Below, piece after piece: positions 47,689 through 56,232 of a stretch of DNA of 64,000 bases; the stretch's first letter is position 1; the number at the start of each line of letters is the position of its first letter. Source of the DNA: Amycolatopsis saalfeldensis (GTDB lineage: Bacteria > Actinomycetota > Actinomycetes > Mycobacteriales > Pseudonocardiaceae); the NCBI RefSeq assembly GCF_900110575.1, contig NZ_FOEF01000011.1, forward strand, positions 62,001-126,000. The letters run 5' to 3'. The notes beneath the pieces were generated by a model. That model searched no databases. It saw only the letters and a list, made by a program, of their open reading frames with translations, and was not told where the DNA came from. A program made the position numbers and the translations under genes.

Positions 47689-49185
47689 CTAACGTGGGAG
47701 CCACTCGGCGCGACCCGAACCGCGGGGCACCAGGATCGTCGAGAATTCGCCCGGTGTCCCGGACATCCGGACCTGGTCGGTGACGCCCTGGTAGTGCCCG
47801 AGCGGCGTCTCGGCGGTGAACGTGTCCGGGTCGAGGTAGGCGTGCCGCTCGCCGGTGCCCGCGATCGCGTGCGCGTAGTTCTTGTCGAACACGCCGAGGC
47901 TGATGATCCACAGCGCGATGCGCGTGAGCGAGATGTGCACGCGGTAGCTGCCGCCCTCGGTGGCGCGGCGCATCAGCGCGGCACAGATGCCGGTGGTGGC
48001 CAGCCACGGGACCAGGTAATCGTTGACGACAGTGATGTGCGGCAGCTTCGGCTGGTCCGGCGTGCCCTCGAGGGTCATCATGCCGGTGACGCAGCCGGCG
48101 GTCTGGTCGAAGCCGACCCGCCCGGCCCACGGCCCGCGTTCGCCGTGCAGCGAGACGGTGGTGTGGATGATGCCCGGCCGGATCTCCGCGGCGCACTCGG
48201 CCGAGAGCCCGAGGCCGGACACCAGCCCGGGGCGGCGGTTGGCGTAGAACACGTCGGCGCCGCGCAACAGCTCGTGCACGCGGGCCATGGCCGCGGGGTC
48301 CCGTGCGAAGTCCACAGTGGACGATCGGACGCCGACGTTCGCGGTCAGGTAGACCACGTCGTTCTCCCACTCGGTGGGGCGCCAGAGGTTCAGGGCGTCG
48401 GCGCCGTGCTGCGCCAGCGCGCGGCCGATGCCCGCGCCCGCGATCACGTGGCCCATGCCCAGCGCGCGGATGCCGTCGAGCGGCTGCTTCGCGCCCTCAG
48501 GCAGCGGCTCCGGGGCCGAGTCGCCGATCTTCTCGATCTCGATCAACGGCAGGTCGGCGAGCACGTCCTGGTACTGCCGGGTGGCCAGGAACTCCTCGGT
48601 GCTGCGGACCATCGGCATCACCAGGCCCGCGTCCGAGCCCGCCTCTTCCAGCTCGGCGGCGCTCCAGCGCGCGACGGCGTTCGCGATCGCCGTGCTGTCG
48701 TCGTACGTGCGCAACAGCTTGAGGGTCTTGGACTTCAGCTTCGGGTAGATGTTGAGCGGCATCACCCAGCGACCGTCGCCCGCGCGGTAGAAGCTGAGCG
48801 AAAGCGGGCTGCCCGGGTCGCCGGTGTTGGTCGGCGGCAGGCCGTTCAGCAGCTCCCACTTCTTGTCGTAGAACGGGCACAGCCGATGCGGGGCCTGGCG
48901 CAGGTCCATGCTGATGTCCTGGCCGGGACCGCCGCGGTGACGCCACAGCGCGGCCAGCGCGACCGACTTCGCGACGAGCCCGATCGCGGGCGCCGCACCG
49001 AGCCGTACCGCGCTCGGCACGACCGGGTCGGCGCCGACGAACTCGACCTTCCCGCCACTGTCCTTTTCGGACATCCCGGCGGCCGCGAGGACCTCCGCGA
49101 GCGCGGCGTGGATGTCGAACTCGTCCTCGGCCTCGGAGCGGATCGGGTTCGCCAGTGCGGCCTCGATCTTTTCGGTGACCGACAT
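47689..49185 (-). CDS. Class III CoA-transferase (CaiB/BaiF family)
   Basis: 498 residues, longer than the usual ~400. The family part is spread across two regions: ISMDLRQAPHRLCPF and NTGDPGSPLSLSFYRAGDGRW near the middle, and GHVIAGAGIGRALAQHGADALNLW, DVFYANRRPGLVSGLGLSAE with GIIHTTVSLHGERGPWAGRV near residues 260-380. Members move CoA between acids, as in carnitine or formyl/oxalyl degradation. It shares one base with the dehydrogenase gene's stop (TGATG). The domain order suggests a two-half arrangement. Confidence 0.85.
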   Translation of the reverse strand: MSVTEKIEAALANPIRSEAEDEFDIHAALAEVLAAAGMSEKDSGGKVEFVGADPVVPSAVRLGAAPAIGLVAKSVALAALWRHRGGPGQDISMDLRQAPHRLCPFYDKKWELLNGLPPTNTGDPGSPLSLSFYRAGDGRWVMPLNIYPKLKSKTLKLLRTYDDSTAIANAVARWSAAELEEAGSDAGLVMPMVRSTEEFLATRQYQDVLADLPLIEIEKIGDSAPEPLPEGAKQPLDGIRALGMGHVIAGAGIGRALAQHGADALNLWRPTEWENDVVYLTANVGVRSSTVDFARDPAAMARVHELLRGADVFYANRRPGLVSGLGLSAECAAEIRPGIIHTTVSLHGERGPWAGRVGFDQTAGCVTGMMTLEGTPDQPKLPHITVVNDYLVPWLATTGICAALMRRATEGGSYRVHISLTRIALWIISLGVFDKNYAHAIAGTGERHAYLDPDTFTAETPLGHYQGVTDQVRMSGTPGEFSTILVPRGSGRAEWLPR

Positions 49186-50108
49186 CAGGACTCCTGTCCG
49201 GGAGTGGTGCCCAGCGCCTTCATCACGGCGATCTGCGCGGTGTCACGGGCCTTCGCCAGCTCGTCGACCGTCCCGCCGAACCCGGCCGCCTGCTCGCTCA
49301 GCAGCGCGACGGTGGGCTCGTCGAGATCCGGGGTGCCGAGCTGGCCCCAGCGTTTGCGCAGGCCCGGGCCGAGGTGTTCGAGGAAGTGCGGCAGCCCGCC
49401 CGCGCCGCCGCCGAGGTGGAAGCTCAGGAACGGCCCGCTCACCGCCCACCGCTGCCCCAGCGAGGACGTGACGACGTCGTCCAGCTGCTGCTCGGTCACC
49501 ACCCCGTCGGCGACCAGGTGCACGCACTCGCGGAAGATCGCGGCCTGCAGCCGGTTCGCGACGAACCCCGGCACCTCCTTGCCCAGCACGATCGGCTTCT
49601 TGCCCAGGCTCCGGTAGAACTCGACGGCCCGTTCGACGGTCTCCGCCGACGTCCGCTCCCCCGGCACCACCTCGACCAGCGGGATCAGGTGCGGCGGGTT
49701 GAACGGGTGACCGACGATCAGCCGCTCCGGCCGCTGGAGCGCGGTGGCGATCTCGGTGGCGGGGATGCCCGAGGTCGAGGTCAGAAAGAGCGCGTGCGCC
49801 GGCGCGGCCGCCTCGATCGTCGACCAGATCTTGTGCTTGAGGTCGAGCCGCTCGGGCCCGTTCTCCTGCACGACATCGGTGTCCGCGACGGCGGTGGCGA
49901 GGTCGGCCTCGAAGCTCAGCCGCGCGTCGAGGCCTTCGGCGGGCAGGCCCAGCTCACGCAGCGCCGGGACCAGCTCGGCGAGACCCGCGCGCACCTGCGC
50001 CTCGATGTCCGGCGCCGGGTCGCTGACCGTCACCTCGAGCCCGCGCGAGGCCATCAGCCCGGCCCACGAGACGCCGATGACCCCGGCTCCGACGATGGTG
50101 GCCTTCAT
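49185..50108 (-). CDS. 3-hydroxyacyl-CoA dehydrogenase family protein
   Basis: 307 residues. NAD motif ATIVGAGVIGVSWAGLMASRG at the N-terminus, catalytic region TSTSGIPATEIATAL, the signature VGHPFNPPHLIPLVEVVPG and KEVPGFVANRLQAAIFREC before the C-terminal helical domain. The length is that of stand-alone dehydrogenases such as L-carnitine dehydrogenase, lambda-crystallin or 3-hydroxybutyryl-CoA dehydrogenase. It sits between acetoacetate-decarboxylase and CoA-transferase genes, so a 3-oxo acid product is likely. Confidence 0.9.
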   Translation of the reverse strand: MKATIVGAGVIGVSWAGLMASRGLEVTVSDPAPDIEAQVRAGLAELVPALRELGLPAEGLDARLSFEADLATAVADTDVVQENGPERLDLKHKIWSTIEAAAPAHALFLTSTSGIPATEIATALQRPERLIVGHPFNPPHLIPLVEVVPGERTSAETVERAVEFYRSLGKKPIVLGKEVPGFVANRLQAAIFRECVHLVADGVVTEQQLDDVVTSSLGQRWAVSGPFLSFHLGGGAGGLPHFLEHLGPGLRKRWGQLGTPDLDEPTVALLSEQAAGFGGTVDELAKARDTAQIAVMKALGTTPGQES

Positions 50109-50119
50109 GTGGTTGCTCC

Positions 50120-50854
50120 TCAGGCGAGGTAGTCGTGCACCGCGGCCGCACGGCCCAGTGTCAGATCGGTGAGCAGGTGGCTCGCGGCGACGACCTCCAG
50201 CACCGGCAGGTCGGCCAGCGGCGCGAGCGCGTGCGCGACCAGGTGCAGCCGGGCGGGGCCGGTCCAGGCGCCCTTGACCGTCAGGTCGCTGATCTGGCTG
50301 CGCGCCAGCTCGCAGATCCGCGGTTTCCCGTCGTAGCCCGGCACGATCTTGAGCATGTACGTCGGCGCGGTCAGCTCTTGCCGGGCAACGTCTTCGTCCA
50401 GCTTGCGGTGCTTGTAGCCCATGGTGGCGAGCGCGACGCGGATCGAGCCGTAGTCGAGCGTGCCCACGAGCGTGTCGGAGTCGACAAAGAGCTTCGGCGC
50501 GCCGAGTTTCTTCGGATACGCAGCCACCTCGCGCCCGCTCGCGATGGCGGGCAGGCTGTCGACGTACATGCCGAGGGTGAACTCGCCGGGCTCCCCGTCG
50601 TAGGTGACCATCGCGACCTGCCCGGACTCGGTGTAGTCGCCCAGCCCGGTCACGTCGGGCATCCGCATCACCTCGAACCGCACCAGCGGCTCGGCGACCC
50701 GCAACGGCTCGGGCACCAGCGCCCGCAACGCGTCCGGATCCGTCCGGTAGGTGATGTTCAGGTACTCCCGGTCGGTGAACCGGTACGGCCCCCGCGGAAA
50801 CGCCGGCGCGGCCAGCGGCGTGGTGAGCTGGGCGCGGACCTCGTCCTCACGCAT
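50120..50854 (-). CDS. Acetoacetate decarboxylase family protein
   Basis: 244 residues. The Schiff-base lysine is in ASGREVAAYPKKLGAPKLFV near residue 115, and YTESGQVAMVTYDGEPGEF and MYVDSLPAIASGRE precede it. This is a true ADC-type active site with neighbouring lysines. ADC converts acetoacetate to acetone; relatives act on other 3-oxo acids as aldolase-dehydratases. First gene of the operon, with the dehydrogenase gene 11 bp downstream. Confidence 0.9.
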   Translation of the reverse strand: MREDEVRAQLTTPLAAPAFPRGPYRFTDREYLNITYRTDPDALRALVPEPLRVAEPLVRFEVMRMPDVTGLGDYTESGQVAMVTYDGEPGEFTLGMYVDSLPAIASGREVAAYPKKLGAPKLFVDSDTLVGTLDYGSIRVALATMGYKHRKLDEDVARQELTAPTYMLKIVPGYDGKPRICELARSQISDLTVKGAWTGPARLHLVAHALAPLADLPVLEVVAASHLLTDLTLGRAAAVHDYLA

Positions 50855-51007
50855 GGACTGCCTCCGTCAAGGTCACGACCGCGAATCTACCTGCGGTTAT
50901 AGCGGATCGCATCTCGCGCCGGAGCCGGGTCGACCAAGGCCGACCACCACCCGGCGGCTAAAGTTTGCCGACCGGTCGGGGACCGCAGCTGGAGCGAGGA
51001 AACGCGC

Positions 51008-52588
51008 ATGACCGTCACCGAGGCGGAGACCCTTCAAGAGGACAGTCCGACGAGCCGCCGGACACGGCGCACGCCTGTTGTCGTCGTCGGTGCGGTGCTG
51101 CTCGTGGTATTCCTCGCCGGCTCGTGGGCCGCCTGGTTCTTCACGATCGACGACGCCTTCATCAGCTTCCGGTATGCCGCCAACCTCGCTGCCGGGCACG
51201 GGCCCGTCTGGAACGTGACCGGACCTCGAGTGGAGGGCTTCACCGACTTCGGCTGGGTGATGTGGGCCGGCCTCGGCGCGTGGCTGGGGGTCGCGCTGCC
51301 GCTGTTCATGAAGCTCACCTCGCTGGTGTTCGGTCTGCTCACCCTCCTGATGCTGGTCAACACGGCCCACCGGCGCGGCGGCATCGGCGGCGCGCTCGTG
51401 GCCGGCGGCGCGTACGTGGTGTTCCTGCCGACGTACTTCCACATCACCAGCGGACTGGAGACGGCCGCCTTCGCCGCCGTGCTCCTGCGAATCGTGCTGC
51501 TCGGCCTGCGAGTGCTCGACGGTGAACGGGTGCGCGCATACGAACCTCCCGCCCTGCTCCTCGTGCTCGGCATGCTCAGGCCCGAAGGCGTGCTCGCGGC
51601 CCTGCCGACGGTCGCGGTCTGGCTCTGGCGGGAACGGCGCAGCCGGGCGGCTTGGAGCTGGACGGCGGGGGCGGTCCTGGTCGGCGGCGGCTACTTCGTG
51701 TGGCGCTGGCACTACTACGGCCAGCTGCTGCCGAACACCTTCTACGTCAAGTTCGGCAACCTGGCCTCCGGTCGCATGTGGACAGAGCACACCACCTGGC
51801 TGCTGCTCCCGCTGCTCCTGCTCACCTTCTCGCTCGTGATCCGCCGGGCGACTCGGCGAGCCGGGGCGCTGCTGGTCGTCACGGTGCTGCTCACCTATGT
51901 GACGTATGCCGTCTCCGGTCCGTCGATGGACTACCTCGACCGGTTCGCCGACCACGCCGTTCCCGTGCTGTGCCTGGGCACCGGCCTCGCCGCCGCCACG
52001 CTCGGCGGCCGCTGGGCGGCGACGCTGACCGGGCTGGTCGCGATCGTCTGGTCGGCCGTCGTCGGCGCCACCGCGCCGGACCTGGGCACAATCGCGAACT
52101 ACGGCCCGGACCTGCAACGCGCACACGTCGCGATCGGCAAGGGGCTCGCGGCGGCAGACGTACCGGAGCAAGCCCGCACGCTCGCGGTCAGCGACGCCGG
52201 CGCCATGCCGTACTACAGCGGCTGGCACTCCATCGACTTCATCGGCCTCAACGACCCCCGGATCTCCAGGGGCGCAGACCCGACACAGGTCGTCGTCCAG
52301 GCCCGCCCGACGGTCATCGTGCTGACCGCGGGCAGCCCCACCCCGGGCTCGACCAGCTACGGCCTGGACGTCGCCAAGGCCACGGCCGGCTACCAAGAGG
52401 TAGCAGCTGTCCAGATGCGCGATGCCTACTACCAAACGGTGTGGGCACTCCCGGAGTGGGCGGGCACCGTCCGCGAGCACGTGCAGACCGCCGTCGCCAC
52501 GGCCGCGCCGCTCAACGACCCGGGCCGGTACGACGAAACTGTCGGCCGCTGGCTCGACCGGTTGAAGCGCCAGCTGCCGGGCTTCTGA
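51008..52588 (+). CDS. GT-C type membrane glycosyltransferase, AftB/ZomB-like (second copy)
   Basis: 526 residues. About nine membrane helices, beginning VVVVGAVLLVVFLAGSWAAW. The first external loop has TIDDAFISFRYAANLAAGHG and NVTGPRVEGFTDFGWV, the DD pair and E-G-F-T-D motif of this family. The C-terminal ~150 residues are external (LAVSDAGAMPYYSGWHSIDF). It shares fold and motif layout with the protein encoded at 40292, but the sequences differ widely, so the acceptors may differ. The start has GGAGCGAGGAA upstream. It is divergent from the four-gene catabolic operon. Confidence 0.75.
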   Translation: MTVTEAETLQEDSPTSRRTRRTPVVVVGAVLLVVFLAGSWAAWFFTIDDAFISFRYAANLAAGHGPVWNVTGPRVEGFTDFGWVMWAGLGAWLGVALPLFMKLTSLVFGLLTLLMLVNTAHRRGGIGGALVAGGAYVVFLPTYFHITSGLETAAFAAVLLRIVLLGLRVLDGERVRAYEPPALLLVLGMLRPEGVLAALPTVAVWLWRERRSRAAWSWTAGAVLVGGGYFVWRWHYYGQLLPNTFYVKFGNLASGRMWTEHTTWLLLPLLLLTFSLVIRRATRRAGALLVVTVLLTYVTYAVSGPSMDYLDRFADHAVPVLCLGTGLAAATLGGRWAATLTGLVAIVWSAVVGATAPDLGTIANYGPDLQRAHVAIGKGLAAADVPEQARTLAVSDAGAMPYYSGWHSIDFIGLNDPRISRGADPTQVVVQARPTVIVLTAGSPTPGSTSYGLDVAKATAGYQEVAAVQMRDAYYQTVWALPEWAGTVREHVQTAVATAAPLNDPGRYDETVGRWLDRLKRQLPGF

Positions 52589-52626
52589 CCCGGAGACCGC
52601 CACGCCCGGACGCCGCGCTCGGCGCG

Positions 52627-53520
52627 TCAACCCCGGAGATCGGCGACAACGGCGTCGAAACGGTCGGTCTCGCCCGCCGCGACTGGGCGGGACGGGTCCG
52701 GCAGCACCGCGGTCAGGCCCCAGGCCCGGCCGCGCGCCCAGGTGGCGTCGTCGACCGCGAGGGCTTCGCGGAGGACTCCGCGGGCGTCTTCGTCCAGGAG
52801 GGACCACGCGACGATGAGATCGCAGGCCGGGTCGCCGACGGCGAGGGTGCCGAAGTCGATCACCGCCGACAAGCGGCCGTTGCGGGACAAGAGGTTGCCC
52901 GGCGCCGGGTCTCCGTGCACCCAGAGTGGCGGGCGGTCCCAGGCCGGTGCCGCCAGCGCCGTCTCGAACACCTCCGTGGCCGCGTCGGTGTTGATGCGCC
53001 CCTCCAGCGCGGCGATCCAGCCGCGCAGCCGCGATTCCACCACCGCCGAATCGCGCGGATCCCCCATCGGGACGCCGCGGAAACCGTTGCTCCACTCCGG
53101 CGGCGGCCCGTCGGTGGTGTCGATCCCTTGCAGCGCAAGGAAGAAGTCGGCCAGATCGAGGGCTGCGCGCCGCAGGTCCGTGAGCCGCTCCGGCTCGGCC
53201 CGCTCGCCTTCGAGCCACCGGTAGACCGACCACGGGAACGGGTACTCGGCCGTCGGCGCGCCCACCGCGAGCGGAACCGGCACGGCCAGCGGCAGGTGCG
53301 GCGCGAGGCGTGGCAGCCAACGCTGCTCCCGCGTCACCTGCCCCTCCCACCGCGAGAACCGCGGCAGCCGCACCGACATCGTTTCGCCGAGCCAGTAGGT
53401 GGCGTTGTCCACCCCCGGCGCGGGCACCGGCACCACCGGCAGCCCGACCCACTCCGGGAACTGCCCGGCCACGAGCCGCCGCACCACAGCCACGGTGATG
53501 GTCACCTCGTCGGACGACAT
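52627..53520 (-). CDS. Aminoglycoside phosphotransferase (APH)-family kinase
   Basis: 297 residues. N-terminal lobe NATYWLGETMSVRLPRFSRW with the ATP-binding arginine/lysine pattern, and SVYRWLEGERA as hinge. Catalytic loop LWVHGDPAPGNLLSRNG and metal motif SAVIDFGTLAVGDPACDL are intact. These kinases phosphorylate antibiotics or small metabolites; substrate not predictable. An in-frame GTG at 53535 is an alternative start. It converges with the glycosyltransferase gene. Confidence 0.88.
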   Translation of the reverse strand: MSSDEVTITVAVVRRLVAGQFPEWVGLPVVPVPAPGVDNATYWLGETMSVRLPRFSRWEGQVTREQRWLPRLAPHLPLAVPVPLAVGAPTAEYPFPWSVYRWLEGERAEPERLTDLRRAALDLADFFLALQGIDTTDGPPPEWSNGFRGVPMGDPRDSAVVESRLRGWIAALEGRINTDAATEVFETALAAPAWDRPPLWVHGDPAPGNLLSRNGRLSAVIDFGTLAVGDPACDLIVAWSLLDEDARGVLREALAVDDATWARGRAWGLTAVLPDPSRPVAAGETDRFDAVVADLRG

Positions 53521-53594
53521 GTCCCCAGTGGACACTCGGCCTCCCCCGCCTCGAACGTCTCCCGATCACACCGGCTCCCCTGGGCGCTGTCCAC

Positions 53595-54719
53595 TCATTT
53601 CCGCTGCGCCGCGGTGACGAGCGGGACGAAGCGGGTGCCCAGGTTGCGTACCGTCATGCCGGCCCGGGTGGCGGGGATGAGCAGAGCCGCCGCGACGGGC
53701 ACGTTGCGCTGCTTCGGCCCCGTCAGCTTCCGGTGCGTGGCCTCGTATCGGCGGAACGCGGTGGCGTGGTCTCCGGGCGACTCGGCCAGCGCGGTGGCGA
53801 GCGTGTGCGCGCCGGCCATCGCCAGGGTCGAGCCGTCGCCGAACAACGAGACACACGAGGCCGCGTCACCGGCCAGCGCGATCCGGCCCGCGGACCAGGC
53901 CGGCAACCGGACCCGGCTGACGGAGTCGAGGTACAGGTCGTCGGCCTGCCGGACCTGCTCTAGCAGCTCCGGCACCCGCCAGCCGGCCCCGGTGTAGGCG
54001 GCGGCCAGCATGCGGCGGTGCTGCGCGGTGTCGCGGTGGTCGAAATCGGGCACGGCCTTACCGCGGTACATGAACGCCGCGATGCCCCGCCCATGCCCCG
54101 GGTGCACGGCGACCGCCCGGCCCGGCGAGTTGTACATGACCACCTCGTGGGGGTCCGCCACCGGACCGTCGAGCGGCAGGGTCGCCACGTACACGCCCAT
54201 GTGTTTCACGAACGCCGCCTCCGCGCCGAACGCCAGCTCGCGCACGGCCGAGTGCAGCCCGTCGGCGCCGACGACGAGGTCGAACCGACGGGGAGCGCCT
54301 TTCTCGAACGTCACCTCGACGCCGCCCTCGTCCTGCTCCAGCGTCTTGACCGAGTCGTGGAAGGCGAACTCGGCCTCGTCCCGGCTCGCCTCGTAAAGAA
54401 TGCGCGCCAGCTCGGTGCGGCTCAGCTCGACGTCTTCTCCCCCGGCGCTGCCCAGCTTCACACGGCCGACGCGTTTTCCCCTGTCGTTCACGAACTTCAG
54501 CCCTGTGACGCCGGTGGCCGCCGCCCGCAGCCGCGGCAGCAGGCCCATCTTCCGCGCCACCTCGGCGGCGGGTCCGCGCACGTCCACCGGGCTCCCGCTC
54601 GACCGCAGCCCGGCCGCCCGCTCCACAACGGTGGGCCGGAAACCGGCGCGGGCCAGCCAGTAGGCGAGCGTCGGCCCGGCGACCCCCGCGCCGGAGATCA
54701 GCACTGTCTTCGCCTTCAT
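53595..54719 (-). CDS. FAD-dependent monooxygenase (PHBH fold)
   Basis: 374 residues. FAD motif KTVLISGAGVAGPTLAYWLARAG, the DG motif LVVGADGLHSAVRELAF near residue 155 and the GD motif GRIALAGDAASCVSLFGDGS near residue 285. Family A flavin monooxygenases hydroxylate aromatic or polyketide substrates and can inactivate tetracycline or rifampicin; substrate unknown here. The divergent TetR gene and two palindromes between them point to ligand-induced expression. Confidence 0.92.
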   Translation of the reverse strand: MKAKTVLISGAGVAGPTLAYWLARAGFRPTVVERAAGLRSSGSPVDVRGPAAEVARKMGLLPRLRAAATGVTGLKFVNDRGKRVGRVKLGSAGGEDVELSRTELARILYEASRDEAEFAFHDSVKTLEQDEGGVEVTFEKGAPRRFDLVVGADGLHSAVRELAFGAEAAFVKHMGVYVATLPLDGPVADPHEVVMYNSPGRAVAVHPGHGRGIAAFMYRGKAVPDFDHRDTAQHRRMLAAAYTGAGWRVPELLEQVRQADDLYLDSVSRVRLPAWSAGRIALAGDAASCVSLFGDGSTLAMAGAHTLATALAESPGDHATAFRRYEATHRKLTGPKQRNVPVAAALLIPATRAGMTVRNLGTRFVPLVTAAQRK

Positions 54720-54754
54720 GTCCTCGTCCCCCCGGAGATCCCTGCCGAACGGCC

Positions 54755-54803
54755 TCCTGACCGTTGGTCAGGAACCACGTTACGCTCCTGACCCCCGGTC
54801 AGG
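54755..54803. promoter_or_regulatory. Two TetR operators in the divergent promoter
   Basis: Palindrome 1: TCCTGACC-GTT-GGTCAGGA (54755-54773). Palindrome 2: CCTGACC-CCC-GGTCAGG (54787-54803). The centres are 31 bp apart, about three helical turns, so dimers can bind on the same face of the DNA between the flavin monooxygenase gene (-) and the TetR gene (+). Confidence 0.82.
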
Positions 54804-54824
54804 CAAGTGGTCTATGCTCGGGTC

Positions 54825-55529
54825 GTGAGTGAAGAGGTTCCCCCGGGCACCCGGGCCCGCATCCTGCGCGCCGCCATGGACGAGTTCTCCGCGCGCGGGT
54901 ACCACGCGACGTCGGTGCGGGAGATCGCCGAGCGCGTCGGCGTCACCAAAACCGCTGTGCTGTACCACTTCCCCGGTAAGGCGGACATCATCACGGCACT
55001 GGCCGAGCCGCTGCTGGAAGACCTCGAGCAGTGCCTCAAGGTCGCCGAACTGGTTGGCCCGGACGACGCCCGGTGGATCGTCTTCGAAGGGCTCCTCGAC
55101 GTCTGGCTCAAGCACCGCTACCTGCTGCGGCTCAACCTGCGCGACCTCGGACTGGCCGCGTCACCGGCGGCGTTCGACCGGTTCCGCGACGGCATGTTGC
55201 AGGCAAACGCGCTGGTCGCGGGCCCGGACGCGGACTTCGCGCACCAAGTGCGCGCCGCGCAGGCCATCGCCATGCTGAGCGACCCTGTGGTCCTTTTCGC
55301 GGACAGCCCGCTGCCCGAGCTCCGAGACGCCGTCCTCGACGGGGTGCACAGCCTGTTCGCCGGACCGAAGAGTCCTCGCCCCACCCGCGGCCGGCCCCCC
55401 AAGATGACGGACCAGGTGTTCCTCACGTGCCAGCAACTCCACGATCGGGGGTTTTCGGCCAGCGAAATCGCTGCGACAGTGGGAGTTTCCCGCGCGACGG
55501 TCTACCGGCACCTGGCGGCCTTGCATTAA
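54825..55529 (+). CDS. TetR-family regulator with a second, C-terminal HTH
   Basis: 234 residues from GTG (VSEEVPPGTRARIL); a GTG at 54807 is an alternative. The N-terminal HTH is ATSVREIAERVGVTKTAVLYHFPGK. The C-terminal ~45 residues carry an additional resolvase/Hin-like HTH: TRGRPPKMTDQVFLTCQQL, then DRGFSASEIAATVGVSRATVYRHLAAL. Two DNA-binding modules in one TetR protein are unusual and may explain the pair of operators 31 bp apart in front of it. It probably controls the divergent flavin monooxygenase gene. Confidence 0.88.
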   Translation: MSEEVPPGTRARILRAAMDEFSARGYHATSVREIAERVGVTKTAVLYHFPGKADIITALAEPLLEDLEQCLKVAELVGPDDARWIVFEGLLDVWLKHRYLLRLNLRDLGLAASPAAFDRFRDGMLQANALVAGPDADFAHQVRAAQAIAMLSDPVVLFADSPLPELRDAVLDGVHSLFAGPKSPRPTRGRPPKMTDQVFLTCQQLHDRGFSASEIAATVGVSRATVYRHLAALH

Positions 55530-55586
55530 TGAGACGGTTTATGATACTTTTGAGACGGAGAGAGGAGGGGTGAAGACGGACGAAGG

Positions 55587-55943
55587 TCAGGGCAGCAGGG
55601 AGCGCACCGATTCCTCATCGCGCGCAACGAGGGTGGTGCCGTCGTCGGCGGTGATGATCGGGCGCTGGATCAGCACGGGATTGGCGGCGAGGGCGTCGAT
55701 CCAGCGGGTTCGCGCGTCGGGAGTCCGGGGCCAGGACTTCAGGCCCAGTTCGGCCGCCGCCTTCTCGCCGGTACGGGTGATGTCCCACGGATCCAGGCCG
55801 AGGCGTTTCAAGACGGCGTCGAGTTCGGCGGGCGTCGGCGGCTCGTCGAGGTAACGGCGCACGGTGTAGGCGACGCCGGCCTCGTCGAGCAGCGAGACGG
55901 CGGAGCGGCACTTCGAACAACGCGGGTTGACCCAGATCTCCAC
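55587..55943 (-). CDS. ArsC/Spx-family thioredoxin-fold protein
   Basis: 118 residues from GTG (VEIWVNPRCSKCRSAVSLLDE). The C-x-x-C at the N-terminus, YTVRRYLDEPPTPAELDAVL, and PVLIQRPIITADDGTTLVARDEE near the end are those of glutaredoxin-linked arsenate reductases such as ArsC/YfgD. It would reduce arsenate or act as a thiol-redox protein. No other ars genes are adjacent. The 289 bp upstream hold a 33-bp tandem repeat. Confidence 0.9.
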   Translation of the reverse strand: MEIWVNPRCSKCRSAVSLLDEAGVAYTVRRYLDEPPTPAELDAVLKRLGLDPWDITRTGEKAAAELGLKSWPRTPDARTRWIDALAANPVLIQRPIITADDGTTLVARDEESVRSLLP

Positions 55944-56051
55944 GCGCCAGAGGCTACTTCGAGAACGCCCGCATCCGACAGTGGCCGGTGGGCTGTCGTT
56001 CGCCCGTTTCGGCTTCGCGTTCACGGCGCCGCCCGAGCGGGTGGGCACTGT

Positions 56052-56150
56052 GCCAACGGCGCCGCCCGAGCAAGTCGACACCGTGCCAACGGCGCCGCCC
56101 GAGCAAGTCGACACCGTGCCAACGGCGCCGCCCGAGCAAGTCGACACCCA
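56052..56150. repeat. 33-bp tandem repeat, three full copies
   Basis: Unit GCCAACGGCGCCGCCCGAGC then AAGTCGACACCGT, at 56052-56084, 56085-56117 and 56118-56150; the last differs only in the final bases. Partial copies lie at 56027-56051 and from 56155. It fills most of the non-coding gap between the arsC-like gene and the GNAT gene. The array is open in several frames because the unit is divisible by three, which creates a spurious ORF. Confidence 0.85.
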
Positions 56151-56232
56151 CCGTGCCAACGGCGCCGCGACAACGGCGAGGGTGCCGCTCGTCACCTGCC
56201 GCTGGGGTACTGGTCCGGCGTACCGTTCAAGC

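Noticed and set aside
46438..49617. 1059-codon plus-strand ORF
   Set aside because: Antisense to the aldehyde dehydrogenase and CoA-transferase genes, which have clear catalytic motifs; composition is shadow-like.
50897..53569. 890-codon minus-strand ORF
   Set aside because: Antisense to the GT-C gene and out of frame with the APH gene; no recognisable domain.
51652..53997. 781-codon plus-strand ORF
   Set aside because: Out-of-frame shadow over the GT-C gene and antisense to APH and flavin monooxygenase genes.
56027..56172. Possible CRISPR array
   Set aside because: Tandem copies have no variable spacers, and no cas genes are present.
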